This document shows, one piece after another, positions 28,637 through 37,425 of a stretch of DNA of 64,000 bases. The stretch lies in contig DBPW01000002.1 of the NCBI GenBank assembly GCA_002305015.1, forward strand, positions 13,793-77,792, in the 5' to 3' direction. The position numbers were made by a program, and so were the translations under genes. The notes beneath the pieces are model-generated. The model was not told where the DNA came from, made no database searches, and saw nothing but the letters and a program-made list of their open reading frames with translations. Each line of letters opens with the position of its first letter. Position 1 is the stretch's first letter. This DNA is from Bacteroidales bacterium UBA1410 (GTDB taxonomy: Bacteria; Bacteroidota; Bacteroidia; Bacteroidales; Dysgonomonadaceae).

Positions 28637-30043
28637 ATGATTCCCGAAAAAGATAAAAATAATACGGCGGAAAAAAAGGAATACAAACCGGGGAGAATCA
28701 CCCGATGGAAGGTAAAAATTGCAGACCTGATTGAATTCCTTACTTATGGTATTTGGCGTATCGATTACAAATCGTTGTCCAAAAATACCAGTGTTTTTTA
28801 TAACCTCATCAAAACAATTATATTAACCGTAAGAAATACGCTGGATCTCGAATTAGGAGTGAAAGCGGCATCACTTACTTACCGGACGGTGTTGGCTATT
28901 GTTCCCTTTCTGGCTGTCTTGTTTGCTATAGGTCGTGGTTTCGGATTCGAAAACATTCTTCAGAGCGAGATTCTGGACTATTTGGGGATGACGCCTATTG
29001 GGAATGTACCGCAAGGGGAATCGAACCTAACCATGGAAATCATTACGCTGATTAACAATTCGTTGGAATATGCCAAAGGGAGTGGTGTTTTTGCCGGTGT
29101 GGGTGTTGTTTTGTTGCTGTATACTGTCTTTACCTTGTTTAGGGATATCGAAAATAATTTTAATCGGATTTGGCAAGTCAAAAAAGGACGAAGCATGCAT
29201 CGGCGGGCTATTGATTATTTCGCCTTAATTCTTTTCTTGCCCATACTGATTATTCTGAATTACGGATTATCCATTGTGCTGAATTCATTTACAAAATACA
29301 TCTATATTCTGTATCCCGCAACGCAATACCTCAATATCTTGCCTTATGTTATTACGGTACTCGTTTTTACGCTTTTGTATAAATTAATGCCTAATGCAAA
29401 AGTAAAATTTTTGAATGCTTTTATAGCCGGACTTATCGCCGGTGCAGCCTATCAAATTGTTCAGACTCTTTATCTCAATGGACAAATATGGATTACCAAA
29501 TACAATGCCATTTACGGAACTTTTGCTGCCATCCCGTTGTTGCTGTTGTGGTTGCAATTATCTTGGTACATTGTTTTGATTGGGGCAACCTTGTCTTTTG
29601 CTGCACAAAATGTAAGAAAATTTTCTTTTGAAAGAGAAACCAAGAACATCAGTCGCCGTTACCGCGATTTTTTTACATTGATCATTGCTTCAGTAATCGT
29701 GAAACGATTTGCTGAAGGGAAGATGCCTCTCAACAACGACGAGATCTCGGAAAGCTGTGAAATCCCGATCGGACTCACCAATGAAATTCTGGATGATTTG
29801 CTGAATATGCAGATCATTTCTGCCATCCCTTTACCCAAAAACGAGCCATTGCTGGCTTATCAACCTGCATTGGATATTAACCTGATAACGATAAATTTTT
29901 TGATGAAACGCATCGATCAGTTCGGCTCGGAAGATTTCAATATCGATACTGAGGTAAAATATGCCAATCACTGGGACGCTTTCATGGAATCGCGGATGTG
30001 TTTCTATGAGAACAATAAAGATAAGTTGTTGAAAGACCTATAA
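28637..30043 (+). CDS. YihY/BrkB family inner-membrane protein
   Basis: A 468-residue protein with a YihY domain at about residues 75-345 containing six hydrophobic helices, and GVKAASLTYRTVLAIVPFLAVLFA as the typical opening segment. The C-terminal about 110 residues look like a soluble winged-helix-like domain (NNDEISESCEIPIGLTNEILDDLL), often seen in the family. The function is unsettled: it was once annotated as RNase BN, now regarded as a membrane protein of unknown role. The frame extends back into rnpB, so ATG 28637 is the first start outside the RNA. No strong ribosome site is visible. Confidence 0.88.
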   Translation: MIPEKDKNNTAEKKEYKPGRITRWKVKIADLIEFLTYGIWRIDYKSLSKNTSVFYNLIKTIILTVRNTLDLELGVKAASLTYRTVLAIVPFLAVLFAIGRGFGFENILQSEILDYLGMTPIGNVPQGESNLTMEIITLINNSLEYAKGSGVFAGVGVVLLLYTVFTLFRDIENNFNRIWQVKKGRSMHRRAIDYFALILFLPILIILNYGLSIVLNSFTKYIYILYPATQYLNILPYVITVLVFTLLYKLMPNAKVKFLNAFIAGLIAGAAYQIVQTLYLNGQIWITKYNAIYGTFAAIPLLLLWLQLSWYIVLIGATLSFAAQNVRKFSFERETKNISRRYRDFFTLIIASVIVKRFAEGKMPLNNDEISESCEIPIGLTNEILDDLLNMQIISAIPLPKNEPLLAYQPALDINLITINFLMKRIDQFGSEDFNIDTEVKYANHWDAFMESRMCFYENNKDKLLKDL

Positions 30044-30154
30044 TAATTATCTTTATTTCTAAATAGGGCTTCCTCATTTTCATTCTATTGCAAAGGTAAC
30101 TAAAAATGACTCATCATCCTTTTGGCTAACTATCAAAAAAAGAAAAACAATAGT

Positions 30155-30162
30155 TATCTTTG
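30155..30162 (+). promoter_or_regulatory. Putative -7 element of the mlaE-mlaF-suf run
   Basis: TATCTTTG fits TAnnTTTG, 30 bases before mlaE. It may drive all five following genes, as the gaps between them are only 13-21 bases or overlaps. Confidence 0.6.
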
Positions 30163-30192
30163 CACGAATAAATTCGAAATTATTATATCGAT

Positions 30193-30942
30193 ATGTCTCT
30201 CTCCGGATTATTGGAAAGCATAGGTGAATATGCAGTAATGATGAAACAAGTACTGATGCCTCCTGACAGATTGAGAGAGTTCTTTAAAGAATTTCTTAAA
30301 GAACTTCATAAACTGGGGGTTACGTCCATATGGCTTGTTGTTCTCATTTCTCTTTTTATCGGTGCTGTCATCGTAATGCAGCTGGCATTAAATCTGACCT
30401 ATCCGTTTCTTCCGTCCTATACAGTAGGGGTAGTGTCGCGTGAAATCATCCTTCTGGAGTTTTCATCGACGATTATGTGCCTTATCCTTTCCGGGAAAGT
30501 GGGATCGAATATTGCATCCGAAATAGGAACTATGCGCATTACCGAGCAAATAGATGCACTTGAAATCATGGGGGTTAACTCAGCGAATTATCTTATTCTT
30601 CCCAAAATATTGGCTTTTGTGGTTTTCATGCCTGTTTTGGTTGTTTTCAGTATTTTCGTTGGTTTGCTTGGGGGCTACATTATTTGTGCTTTCACCGGAA
30701 ATCCACCGGTAGCAACATATGTGTATGGCCTACGCGCTTTCTTTCGGGAATTTTTTATTTGGTACTCCATTGCCAAATCGATGATTTTCGGATTTATTAT
30801 TTCTTCTGTGTCTGCCTATTTTGGTTACAATGTACACGGGGGAGCATTGGAAGTGGGAAAAGCAAGTACGGATTCAGTGGTAATAAACAGTGTTTTGATT
30901 TTGATGACCGATTTGGTTTTCACACAGTTGGTAATGGGATAA
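30193..30942 (+). CDS. mlaE: MlaE family ABC transporter permease
   Basis: A 249-residue inner-membrane permease of the MlaE/Ttg2B (MCE-linked) family, which moves phospholipids between membranes. The family core is visible as GKVGSNIASEIGTMRITEQIDALEIMGVN (key part EIGTMRITEQIDALE), and about five hydrophobic segments follow. Its ATPase lies 13 bases downstream. No MCE-domain MlaD gene is in this run; the next genes are suf genes, so MlaD must be encoded elsewhere. Confidence 0.93.
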   Translation: MSLSGLLESIGEYAVMMKQVLMPPDRLREFFKEFLKELHKLGVTSIWLVVLISLFIGAVIVMQLALNLTYPFLPSYTVGVVSREIILLEFSSTIMCLILSGKVGSNIASEIGTMRITEQIDALEIMGVNSANYLILPKILAFVVFMPVLVVFSIFVGLLGGYIICAFTGNPPVATYVYGLRAFFREFFIWYSIAKSMIFGFIISSVSAYFGYNVHGGALEVGKASTDSVVINSVLILMTDLVFTQLVMG

Positions 30943-30955
30943 AAGGGGAGAATAA

Positions 30956-31777
30956 ATGATTGAAGTCAAAAATTTATCTAAAGAATTTGAAGGACATCTT
31001 GTGCTGAATGATATATCGGCAACTTTTCGTAAAGGGATCGTTAACATGATAATCGGGAAAAGCGGATCAGGTAAAACGGTATTTCTTAAATGTATGGTAG
31101 GGCTTATTCGTGCCACTTCGGGTGAAATTCTTTACGAAGGGCGCAATTTACTTACCATGAAACCTAAGGAGATTAAACAATTGCGACGCGAAATGGGTAT
31201 GCTTTTCCAGGGATCGGCATTGTTCGATTCTAAAACTGTGCTCGAAAATGTCATGTTTCCATTGGATATGTTTTCCCGGCTAAGTAAAAAGGAACGACGT
31301 CAAAGGGCTGAATTTTGTTTGGAAAGAGTAAATTTGTTGCAAGCAGCCCATCTTTATCCTTCTGAAATAAGCGGGGGAATGATGAAAAGAGCAGCCATAG
31401 CTCGTGCAATTGCTTTAAATCCTAAATATTTGTTTTGCGATGAGCCCAACTCGGGTCTCGATCCTCAAACTTCGCAATTGATTGACGGGCTTCTTGCCAG
31501 CATTATCAAAGATTTTCAAATAACTTCCGTTATAGTTACTCACGACATGAATTCGGTTATGAATATTGGGGATCATATTGTCTTTCTTAACGAAGGAGTT
31601 AAAGAATGGGAAGGTCCAAAAGAAAAACTCAACGATTCCGAAAGCGAAGCATTAAAGAAGTTTGTTTTCGCTTCTGATGTCTTCAAAAAAAACATGGAAT
31701 CTCAAGATGAGTCGGAACAGGCTAAAGAAGAGGAATTGATCTATAAAATGCAGAGAGAAAACCCTAAAAAGGAATAA
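30956..31777 (+). CDS. mlaF: MlaF family ABC transporter ATP-binding protein
   Basis: A 273-residue ABC ATPase partnering MlaE. Walker A is GKSGSGKTVF, the signature is SGGMMKRAAIARA, Walker B is YLFCDEPNSGLDP and the switch His is in VTHDMNS. A charged C-terminal tail (about residues 235-273) extends past the ABC fold. It is preceded by an SD-like GGGGAG and starts 13 bases after mlaE. sufC starts 21 bases after it. Confidence 0.93.
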   Translation: MIEVKNLSKEFEGHLVLNDISATFRKGIVNMIIGKSGSGKTVFLKCMVGLIRATSGEILYEGRNLLTMKPKEIKQLRREMGMLFQGSALFDSKTVLENVMFPLDMFSRLSKKERRQRAEFCLERVNLLQAAHLYPSEISGGMMKRAAIARAIALNPKYLFCDEPNSGLDPQTSQLIDGLLASIIKDFQITSVIVTHDMNSVMNIGDHIVFLNEGVKEWEGPKEKLNDSESEALKKFVFASDVFKKNMESQDESEQAKEEELIYKMQRENPKKE

Positions 31778-31798
31778 TTTTTAGTTAATAATGAAAAG

Positions 31799-32560
31799 AT
31801 GGAAAATTTACTCGAAATAAAAAACTTACACGTTTCCGTAGAGGGAAAAGAAATACTCAAAGGCATTGATTTGGCAATTAAAAAAGGAGAAATTCATGCC
31901 ATTATGGGACCGAATGGATCCGGCAAAAGTACGTTAGCATCGGTTATTGTAGGAAACTCACGTTTTAATGTTACACAGGGGAGCATCTTCTTTAACGGGA
32001 AGAACTTGTTGGAAATGAAACCGGAAGATCGGGCACGAGAAGGCATTTTTCTGAGTTTTCAATATCCGGTAGAAATTCCAGGCGTCAGTATGGTCAATTT
32101 CATGCGAGCAGCCGTTAATGAACATCGAAAATACAGAGGGGAAGATCCCATTTCTGCAAGCGATTTTCTGAAGCTCATGCGCGATAAACGAGAGATGCTG
32201 GGGATAGACAGCCAACTGGTAAATCGTTCGGTAAACGAAGGTTTCTCCGGAGGTGAAAAGAAAAAGAACGAAATATTCCAAATGGCGATGCTCAATCCCA
32301 AACTTTCTATTTTGGACGAAACGGATTCGGGTCTCGATATTGATGCATTGCGAATTGTAGCCACCGGAGTCAATAAACTTCATACAAAGGATGATGCAGT
32401 GATCGTGATCACTCACTATCAGCGTCTGCTCGATTATATCAAACCCGATGTAGTTCATGTGTTGTATAACGGGAAAATCATCAAAACCGCAGGTCCTGAA
32501 TTGGCTTTGGAACTTGAGGAAAATGGTTACGAAAGCCTCATCAACAATGCAATGGAATAA
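31799..32560 (+). CDS. sufC: Fe-S cluster assembly ATPase SufC
   Basis: A 253-residue ABC-type ATPase of the SUF Fe-S scaffold, normally in a SufBC2D complex. Walker A: GPNGSGKSTLASVI. The SufC-specific signature reads FSGGEKKKNEIFQMA and Walker B SILDETDSGLDIDAL (ETDSGLD rather than EPTSGLD), which marks SufC against transport ATPases. sufD starts 15 bases downstream. The usual first gene sufB is missing; the upstream neighbour is mlaF. Confidence 0.96.
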   Translation: MENLLEIKNLHVSVEGKEILKGIDLAIKKGEIHAIMGPNGSGKSTLASVIVGNSRFNVTQGSIFFNGKNLLEMKPEDRAREGIFLSFQYPVEIPGVSMVNFMRAAVNEHRKYRGEDPISASDFLKLMRDKREMLGIDSQLVNRSVNEGFSGGEKKKNEIFQMAMLNPKLSILDETDSGLDIDALRIVATGVNKLHTKDDAVIVITHYQRLLDYIKPDVVHVLYNGKIIKTAGPELALELEENGYESLINNAME

Positions 32561-32575
32561 CCAATAGCTTTAAAA

Positions 32576-33913
32576 ATGATTGAACAACAATATATTGACC
32601 TGTTTGAAACTTATCGGGAGGTAATTGACCAAAATGCTACGGAAGGGCTTAATAAAGAACGCGATGCGGCTTTCGAGGCATTCAAAAAATGGGGCTTTCC
32701 GACTTCAAAACTGGAAGATTACAAACAATCGGATATTTCACGTGCTTTTGATGCAGATTTAGGGCTTAATCTTCGAAATATCCCCATTCCGGTAAATCCT
32801 TACGATGCCTTTAAATGCGACGTACCTCATCTGAATGCTCATGTCTTCTTCCTCATCAATGACCGATATTACGATAAAACGCAACCCGATCTACCGCTAC
32901 CCAACGGAGTATTTGTAGGAAGCTTACAGACATTTTCCGAAAAATATCCCCGCTCTTTCAGCATGTATTACAATAAAATCGCAGCAGCCGATAACGGTGT
33001 CGCCGCTTACAATACGATGTTTGCTCAAGATGGTTTCGTGGTGTATGTGCCTGAAAATACGGTTGTTGAAAAGCCTCTTCAGCTGATTAACATTCTTCGC
33101 GGAGGTGTCAATTTGAACGTAAACCGGCGTATTTTACTCATTGCCGAGAAAAATGCCGACGTCAAATTGTTGATATGCGACCATACGGTGGACGATGTGA
33201 ATTTTGTGGTAACCCAAGTAACGGAAATGGTAGCCGGAGAAAATGCCCAAGTCGAATTTTACGAATTGGAAGAGAATTCGGTGAAAGTAACCCGGATAAG
33301 TTCGTTATACTGCCTTCAGAAAGAACAATCGAAAGTGACGGCTGCAGGAATTACCCTTCACAACGGTTATACCCGCAATGATTACCGTTTCCGATTATCC
33401 GGAGAATATGCCGAAACGCATGTAGGCGGACTGGTGATAAGCGACAAAGAACAACATACCGATAATTTTGCCTTTCTCGATCATGCCGTACCGCATTGTA
33501 CAAGCAACGAATTGTTTAAGTATGTTTTGCAGGAGAAATCGACCGGCGTTTTTTGTGGAAGAATTTTGGTGGAAAAAGGGGCACAAAAAACAGAAGCCTA
33601 TCAAAGTAACCGAAATCTTTGCTCTTCTGAAGATGCGCACATGTATGCAAAGCCTCAGCTCGAGATTTATGCCGACGACGTGAAATGTTCGCATGGTCTG
33701 ACAACAGGACAACTCGATGAAGATGCCCTGTTTTATATGCAAGCACGAGGTATCCCCGAAGAGGAAGCACGCATGTTACTTATGGTGGCTTTTACGAAAG
33801 ATGTGGTAGACATGATTCATATCGACATTCTGCACGACCGGTTGGAATATTTGATAGACAAGCGATTCCGGGGCGAATTGTTGCGATGTGGGAACTGTAA
33901 TGTATGCAAATGA
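32576..33913 (+). CDS. sufD: Fe-S cluster assembly protein SufD
   Basis: A 445-residue SUF scaffold subunit with the right-handed beta-helix core of the SufB/SufD family. Length and the C-terminal block CSHGLTTGQLDEDALFYMQARGI, with the conserved His, fit SufD rather than the longer SufB. The C-terminus ends RCGNCNVCK with three cysteines, a common but poorly understood tail in Bacteroidetes. The sufS start overlaps its stop codon, implying translational coupling. Confidence 0.93.
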   Translation: MIEQQYIDLFETYREVIDQNATEGLNKERDAAFEAFKKWGFPTSKLEDYKQSDISRAFDADLGLNLRNIPIPVNPYDAFKCDVPHLNAHVFFLINDRYYDKTQPDLPLPNGVFVGSLQTFSEKYPRSFSMYYNKIAAADNGVAAYNTMFAQDGFVVYVPENTVVEKPLQLINILRGGVNLNVNRRILLIAEKNADVKLLICDHTVDDVNFVVTQVTEMVAGENAQVEFYELEENSVKVTRISSLYCLQKEQSKVTAAGITLHNGYTRNDYRFRLSGEYAETHVGGLVISDKEQHTDNFAFLDHAVPHCTSNELFKYVLQEKSTGVFCGRILVEKGAQKTEAYQSNRNLCSSEDAHMYAKPQLEIYADDVKCSHGLTTGQLDEDALFYMQARGIPEEEARMLLMVAFTKDVVDMIHIDILHDRLEYLIDKRFRGELLRCGNCNVCK

Positions 33914-35127
33914 TGTTGAATATAACTGAGATACGAAAAGATTTCCCCATTCTTTCACGCACGGTTTACGGAAAACCGTTAGTGTATCTGGATAATGCTG
34001 CCACCACTCAAAAACCCCACTGTGTGGTGGATAAAATAGAAGAAATGTACTATAACCTCAATGCCAATGTCCATCGCGGAGTACATTTTTTGAGTCAGGA
34101 AGCCACTAATGCTCACGAATCGGCACGGTTAACCGTACAAAAATTCATTGGGGCAAAATCTCCCAATGAAATTGTTTTCACTCGTGGAGCAACGGAATCC
34201 ATTAATCTGGTAGCCTCATCCTTTTGCCGGGCATTTTGCAAGGAAGGTGACGAAATTCTCATCACGGCAATGGAGCATCACTCCAATATCGTTCCGTGGC
34301 AACTGCAAGGCGATATCAAGGGAGTAAAACTTCGGGTAGTTCCTATAGACGAAAACGGCGAATTGCACCTCGATGAATTGGTGAAAAAAATTTCTCCATT
34401 CACCAAACTGATTGCCGTAACTCATATCTCCAACGTATTGGGAACGATCAATCCTATTGAAGAAATAACGAAAATTGCACACGAACACGATATTCCTGTT
34501 TTGATTGATGCAGCACAGTCGGTACAACACCTGCCGATTGATGTACAAAAAATCGATTGTGATTTTCTGGTTTTTTCATCCCATAAGATATATGGACCCA
34601 CAGGAATCGGCATTCTATATGGGAAGGAAAATTGGTTGGATGCCTTGCCTCCATATCAGGGTGGCGGTGAAATGATTGCCAGCGTAAGTTTCGAAAAAAC
34701 CACGTATAGCGAGATCCCTTTTAAATTTGAGGCAGGTACGCCCGATTTTGTTGGATCTGCCGCTTTAGCCACGGCATTAGACTATGTTTCGGAAATTGGA
34801 TTGGAACCTATTTCTTGCTATGAGCGTGAGTTACTGGAATATGCCACTCAACGGCTACAAGACATTAAGGGGCTGCATATATATGGCAAAGCAGCAAACA
34901 AAAGCAGTGTAATTTCTTTTCTGGTGGATGGTATTCATCCGTATGATATGGGAATGCTGCTCGATAAAATGGGGATAGCCGTACGCACAGGGCATCATTG
35001 TGCAGAGCCCTTGATGAAAGAATTGGGCATTCAAGGAACGGTTCGTGCGTCGCTGGCTTTTTACAACACTTATGAAGAGGTTGATGCGCTGATAAAAGGG
35101 ATTGAACGAATTATCAAGATGTTTTGA
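33913..35127 (+). CDS. sufS: Cysteine desulfurase SufS
   Basis: A 404-residue class V PLP enzyme that draws sulfur from cysteine as a persulfide for Fe-S assembly. VYLDNAATTQKP near the start, the PLP lysine in SSHKIYGPTGIG near residue 223, and the catalytic cysteine in RTGHHCAEPLM near residue 361 are all present. ATG 33913 overlaps the sufD stop by one base (TGATG) and aligns with the family start; ATGs at 33904 and 33910 are alternatives. No sufE follows within the operon. It ends at a strong bidirectional hairpin. Confidence 0.95.
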   Translation: MLNITEIRKDFPILSRTVYGKPLVYLDNAATTQKPHCVVDKIEEMYYNLNANVHRGVHFLSQEATNAHESARLTVQKFIGAKSPNEIVFTRGATESINLVASSFCRAFCKEGDEILITAMEHHSNIVPWQLQGDIKGVKLRVVPIDENGELHLDELVKKISPFTKLIAVTHISNVLGTINPIEEITKIAHEHDIPVLIDAAQSVQHLPIDVQKIDCDFLVFSSHKIYGPTGIGILYGKENWLDALPPYQGGGEMIASVSFEKTTYSEIPFKFEAGTPDFVGSAALATALDYVSEIGLEPISCYERELLEYATQRLQDIKGLHIYGKAANKSSVISFLVDGIHPYDMGMLLDKMGIAVRTGHHCAEPLMKELGIQGTVRASLAFYNTYEEVDALIKGIERIIKMF

Positions 35128-35144
35128 ATACGGAAACAAGGCTA

Positions 35145-35179
35145 CATAAAATAAGCGGCCAAACGCCGCTTATTTTATG
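35145..35179. terminator. Bidirectional terminator between sufS and dapL
   Basis: A perfect 15-bp stem (35145-35159 with 35165-35179) around the loop CAAAC. AT-rich outer pairs supply T runs on both strands. Confidence 0.92.
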
Positions 35180-35181
35180 AT

Positions 35182-36402
35182 TTATATTTCCCATTTCTTA
35201 ATTCGTTCAATGGCTTCCCGAGTTTTTTCGTGACTGTTGAAAGCCGTGAGACGAAAATAACCTTCGCCGCTTGGGCCAAAACCTACCCCCGGAGTACCTA
35301 CGATGTGACGCTCATTGAGCAACCGGTCAAAAAACTGCCACGAATCATTTGTATCGGGGCATTTCAGCCATATATAGGGCGAATTTACACCACCATATAC
35401 AGTCCAACCCTTCTCTTGGAGTCCTTCGCGGATAGTCTTCGCATTTTCCAGATAATAATTTACCAATCCTTTAACTTCCTCTTTTCCTTCCGGAGAATAC
35501 ACGGCTTCTGCTGCCCGTTGAATAATATAGGCCGTTCCATTGAATTTGGTGGACTGGCGTCTGAGCCATAATTGATTCAGAGAAACATAGGTGCCGTTGG
35601 AAGCTTTTGTTTTTAGTTCTTTTGGCACCACCGTGTAGCTGCAGCGCAGACCGGTGAAGCCGGCATTTTTGGAGTAGGAACGAAATTCGATTGCGCACGA
35701 TTTTGCTCCCTCAATTTCGAAAATACTGTGAGGAACGTCATCTTCTGTAACATAAGCCTCATAAGCTGCATCAAATAAAATGAGGCTTTTGTTTTCGAGC
35801 GCATAAATTACCCATCTTTTCAGTTCGTCCCTTTTCATGACCGTACCGGTAGGATTATTGGGATAACACAGGTAAATGACATCTACTCTTTTTTTGGGTA
35901 TCTCAGGCAAGAAATTGTTTTCGGGATGACAAGGGAGAAACACAATTTTACTGTTGGTAATGGAGCGCTCTTTTATTCTCATTATATTGGAATCCAAATA
36001 CACCGGGTAAACCGGATCGGTGATTCCGACCATATTGTTTTCGCCTAAGATATCTACAATATTTCCCGTATCGCTTTTCGCTCCGTCACTCACAAATATT
36101 TCATCGGTAGAAATATCGATACCGTGTGCACGATAATCGTTCTCGGCAATTTTTTCAAGTAAAAAATCGTATCCTCGCTCCGGTCCGTAACCCCGAAAAG
36201 TTTCTTTTACCGCCATTTCATCTACGGCTTTATGCAAGGCTTTAATAACAGCCGGCGGTAAAGGCAATGTCACGTCGCCGATCCCTAAACGAATAATGTT
36301 TGCATCCGGATGTTCAGATGAAAATTGTTTGATTTTCTCGGCAACAGTAGTAAAAAGATAATTTTCGTTCAGCCTAAGAAAATTTTCATTTATCGTAAAC
36401 AT
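35182..36402 (-). CDS. dapL: LL-diaminopimelate aminotransferase
   Basis: A 406-residue class I/II PLP aminotransferase that makes LL-diaminopimelate directly from tetrahydrodipicolinate, bypassing Dap[18 protein letters not shown] near residue 41 and the loop [11 protein letters not shown] are specific for DapL. The PLP lysine is in [12 protein letters not shown] near residue 238. It lies 32 bases after dapF, so the last two steps to meso-DAP for lysine and peptidoglycan are co-transcribed. Confidence 0.95.
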   Translation of the reverse strand: MFTINENFLRLNENYLFTTVAEKIKQFSSEHPDANIIRLGIGDVTLPLPPAVIKALHKAVDEMAVKETFRGYGPERGYDFLLEKIAENDYRAHGIDISTDEIFVSDGAKSDTGNIVDILGENNMVGITDPVYPVYLDSNIMRIKERSITNSKIVFLPCHPENNFLPEIPKKRVDVIYLCYPNNPTGTVMKRDELKRWVIYALENKSLILFDAAYEAYVTEDDVPHSIFEIEGAKSCAIEFRSYSKNAGFTGLRCSYTVVPKELKTKASNGTYVSLNQLWLRRQSTKFNGTAYIIQRAAEAVYSPEGKEEVKGLVNYYLENAKTIREGLQEKGWTVYGGVNSPYIWLKCPDTNDSWQFFDRLLNERHIVGTPGVGFGPSGEGYFRLTAFNSHEKTREAIERIKKWEI

Positions 36403-36434
36403 ATTTTACTGAGTTAATGGTTGATGAATTCTTT

Positions 36435-37274
36435 TTAATCGGGAATTTCTCCCTTAAAAACAAAATGGGCATCGCCTGTCAGATATACTTGGTTATGAAC
36501 TTTATCCCACTCGATGTGAAGATCGCCTCCTTTTAATTTCACAGTGACAGAGGTATCGCAACGATCATTCAGGACACCCGCTGCCAAGGAGGCACAAGCA
36601 CCTGTTCCACAGGCAAGGGTTTCGCCGCTACCTCGCTCCCATACGCGCATTTTGAGCGTATGGCGATCAATGACTTCGATAAATTCCACATTGGTTCGTT
36701 GAGGGAACATGGGGTGATTTTCGATTTTGGGTCCTATCTCATCAAGTTTCAATGCATCGATGCCCGACATGAAAATAACGGCGTGAGGATTACCCATCGA
36801 TACACAGGTTATGCGATATGTCTTTTCATCGATGGTCAACGGTTGGTCGATTACTTCGGAAAGTTCGGAAATAACCGGAATGGAACGGGAAGAAAAATCA
36901 GCTTTCCCCATATTTACGCGTACCCGTTGGACGGTATCGGTTTGGGGATCAATAAACAGTTGAAGATATTTTATGCCTGCTTTGGTATCTAAGGCAATTT
37001 CCCGTTTTTTTGTCAATCCTCTTTCATATAGGTATTTTGCCACACAGCGTGAAGCGTTGCCACACATTTCGGCTTCACTGCCGTCAGCATTGAACATGCG
37101 CATGGAAAAATCGCCTTCGTCCGAAGGGCCTATCAGCACAATGCCATCGCCGCCTACACCAAAATGCCGGTCACTTAACTTTATGGACAATGCCGAAGGG
37201 TTATCTATTTTTTCTTCAAACAAATTAAAATAGATATAATCGTTACCTGTCCCCTGCATCTTTTCAAATTTCAT
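36435..37274 (-). CDS. dapF: Diaminopimelate epimerase
   Basis: A 279-residue cofactor-free epimerase converting LL-DAP to meso-DAP through two catalytic cysteines. C71 is in EMCGNASRC, and the second Cys is in LACGTGACAS. The start MKFEKMQGTGNDYIYF is typical. It is first in a dapF-dapL operon. This pairing feeds the peptidoglycan made by penicillin-binding protein 1A elsewhere in the window. Confidence 0.97.
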   Translation of the reverse strand: MKFEKMQGTGNDYIYFNLFEEKIDNPSALSIKLSDRHFGVGGDGIVLIGPSDEGDFSMRMFNADGSEAEMCGNASRCVAKYLYERGLTKKREIALDTKAGIKYLQLFIDPQTDTVQRVRVNMGKADFSSRSIPVISELSEVIDQPLTIDEKTYRITCVSMGNPHAVIFMSGIDALKLDEIGPKIENHPMFPQRTNVEFIEVIDRHTLKMRVWERGSGETLACGTGACASLAAGVLNDRCDTSVTVKLKGGDLHIEWDKVHNQVYLTGDAHFVFKGEIPD

Positions 37275-37379
37275 ACATCCCTATTTTATTTGAAAAATGA
37301 TTAATACTGCTTTCAATAAATTTCTACCGTTTGAAAAGAAAAAATGCCGAATTCCTTTCAAAAACGATTTTATAGCCGG

Positions 37380-37387
37380 CAAAAATA
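37380..37387 (-). promoter_or_regulatory. Possible -7 element of dapF-dapL
   Basis: CAAAAATA on the plus strand reads TATTTTTG on the minus strand. It would give a leader of about 100 bases before dapF, so support is moderate. Confidence 0.4.
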
Positions 37388-37425
37388 CGACTTTTTGTCG
37401 ATTTTAGCAATAAAATAGTTTACAT

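Noticed and set aside
28291..28701. 136-codon open frame antisense to rnpB
   Set aside because: The region is RNase P RNA with recognisable core sequences; the antisense frame has no coding support.
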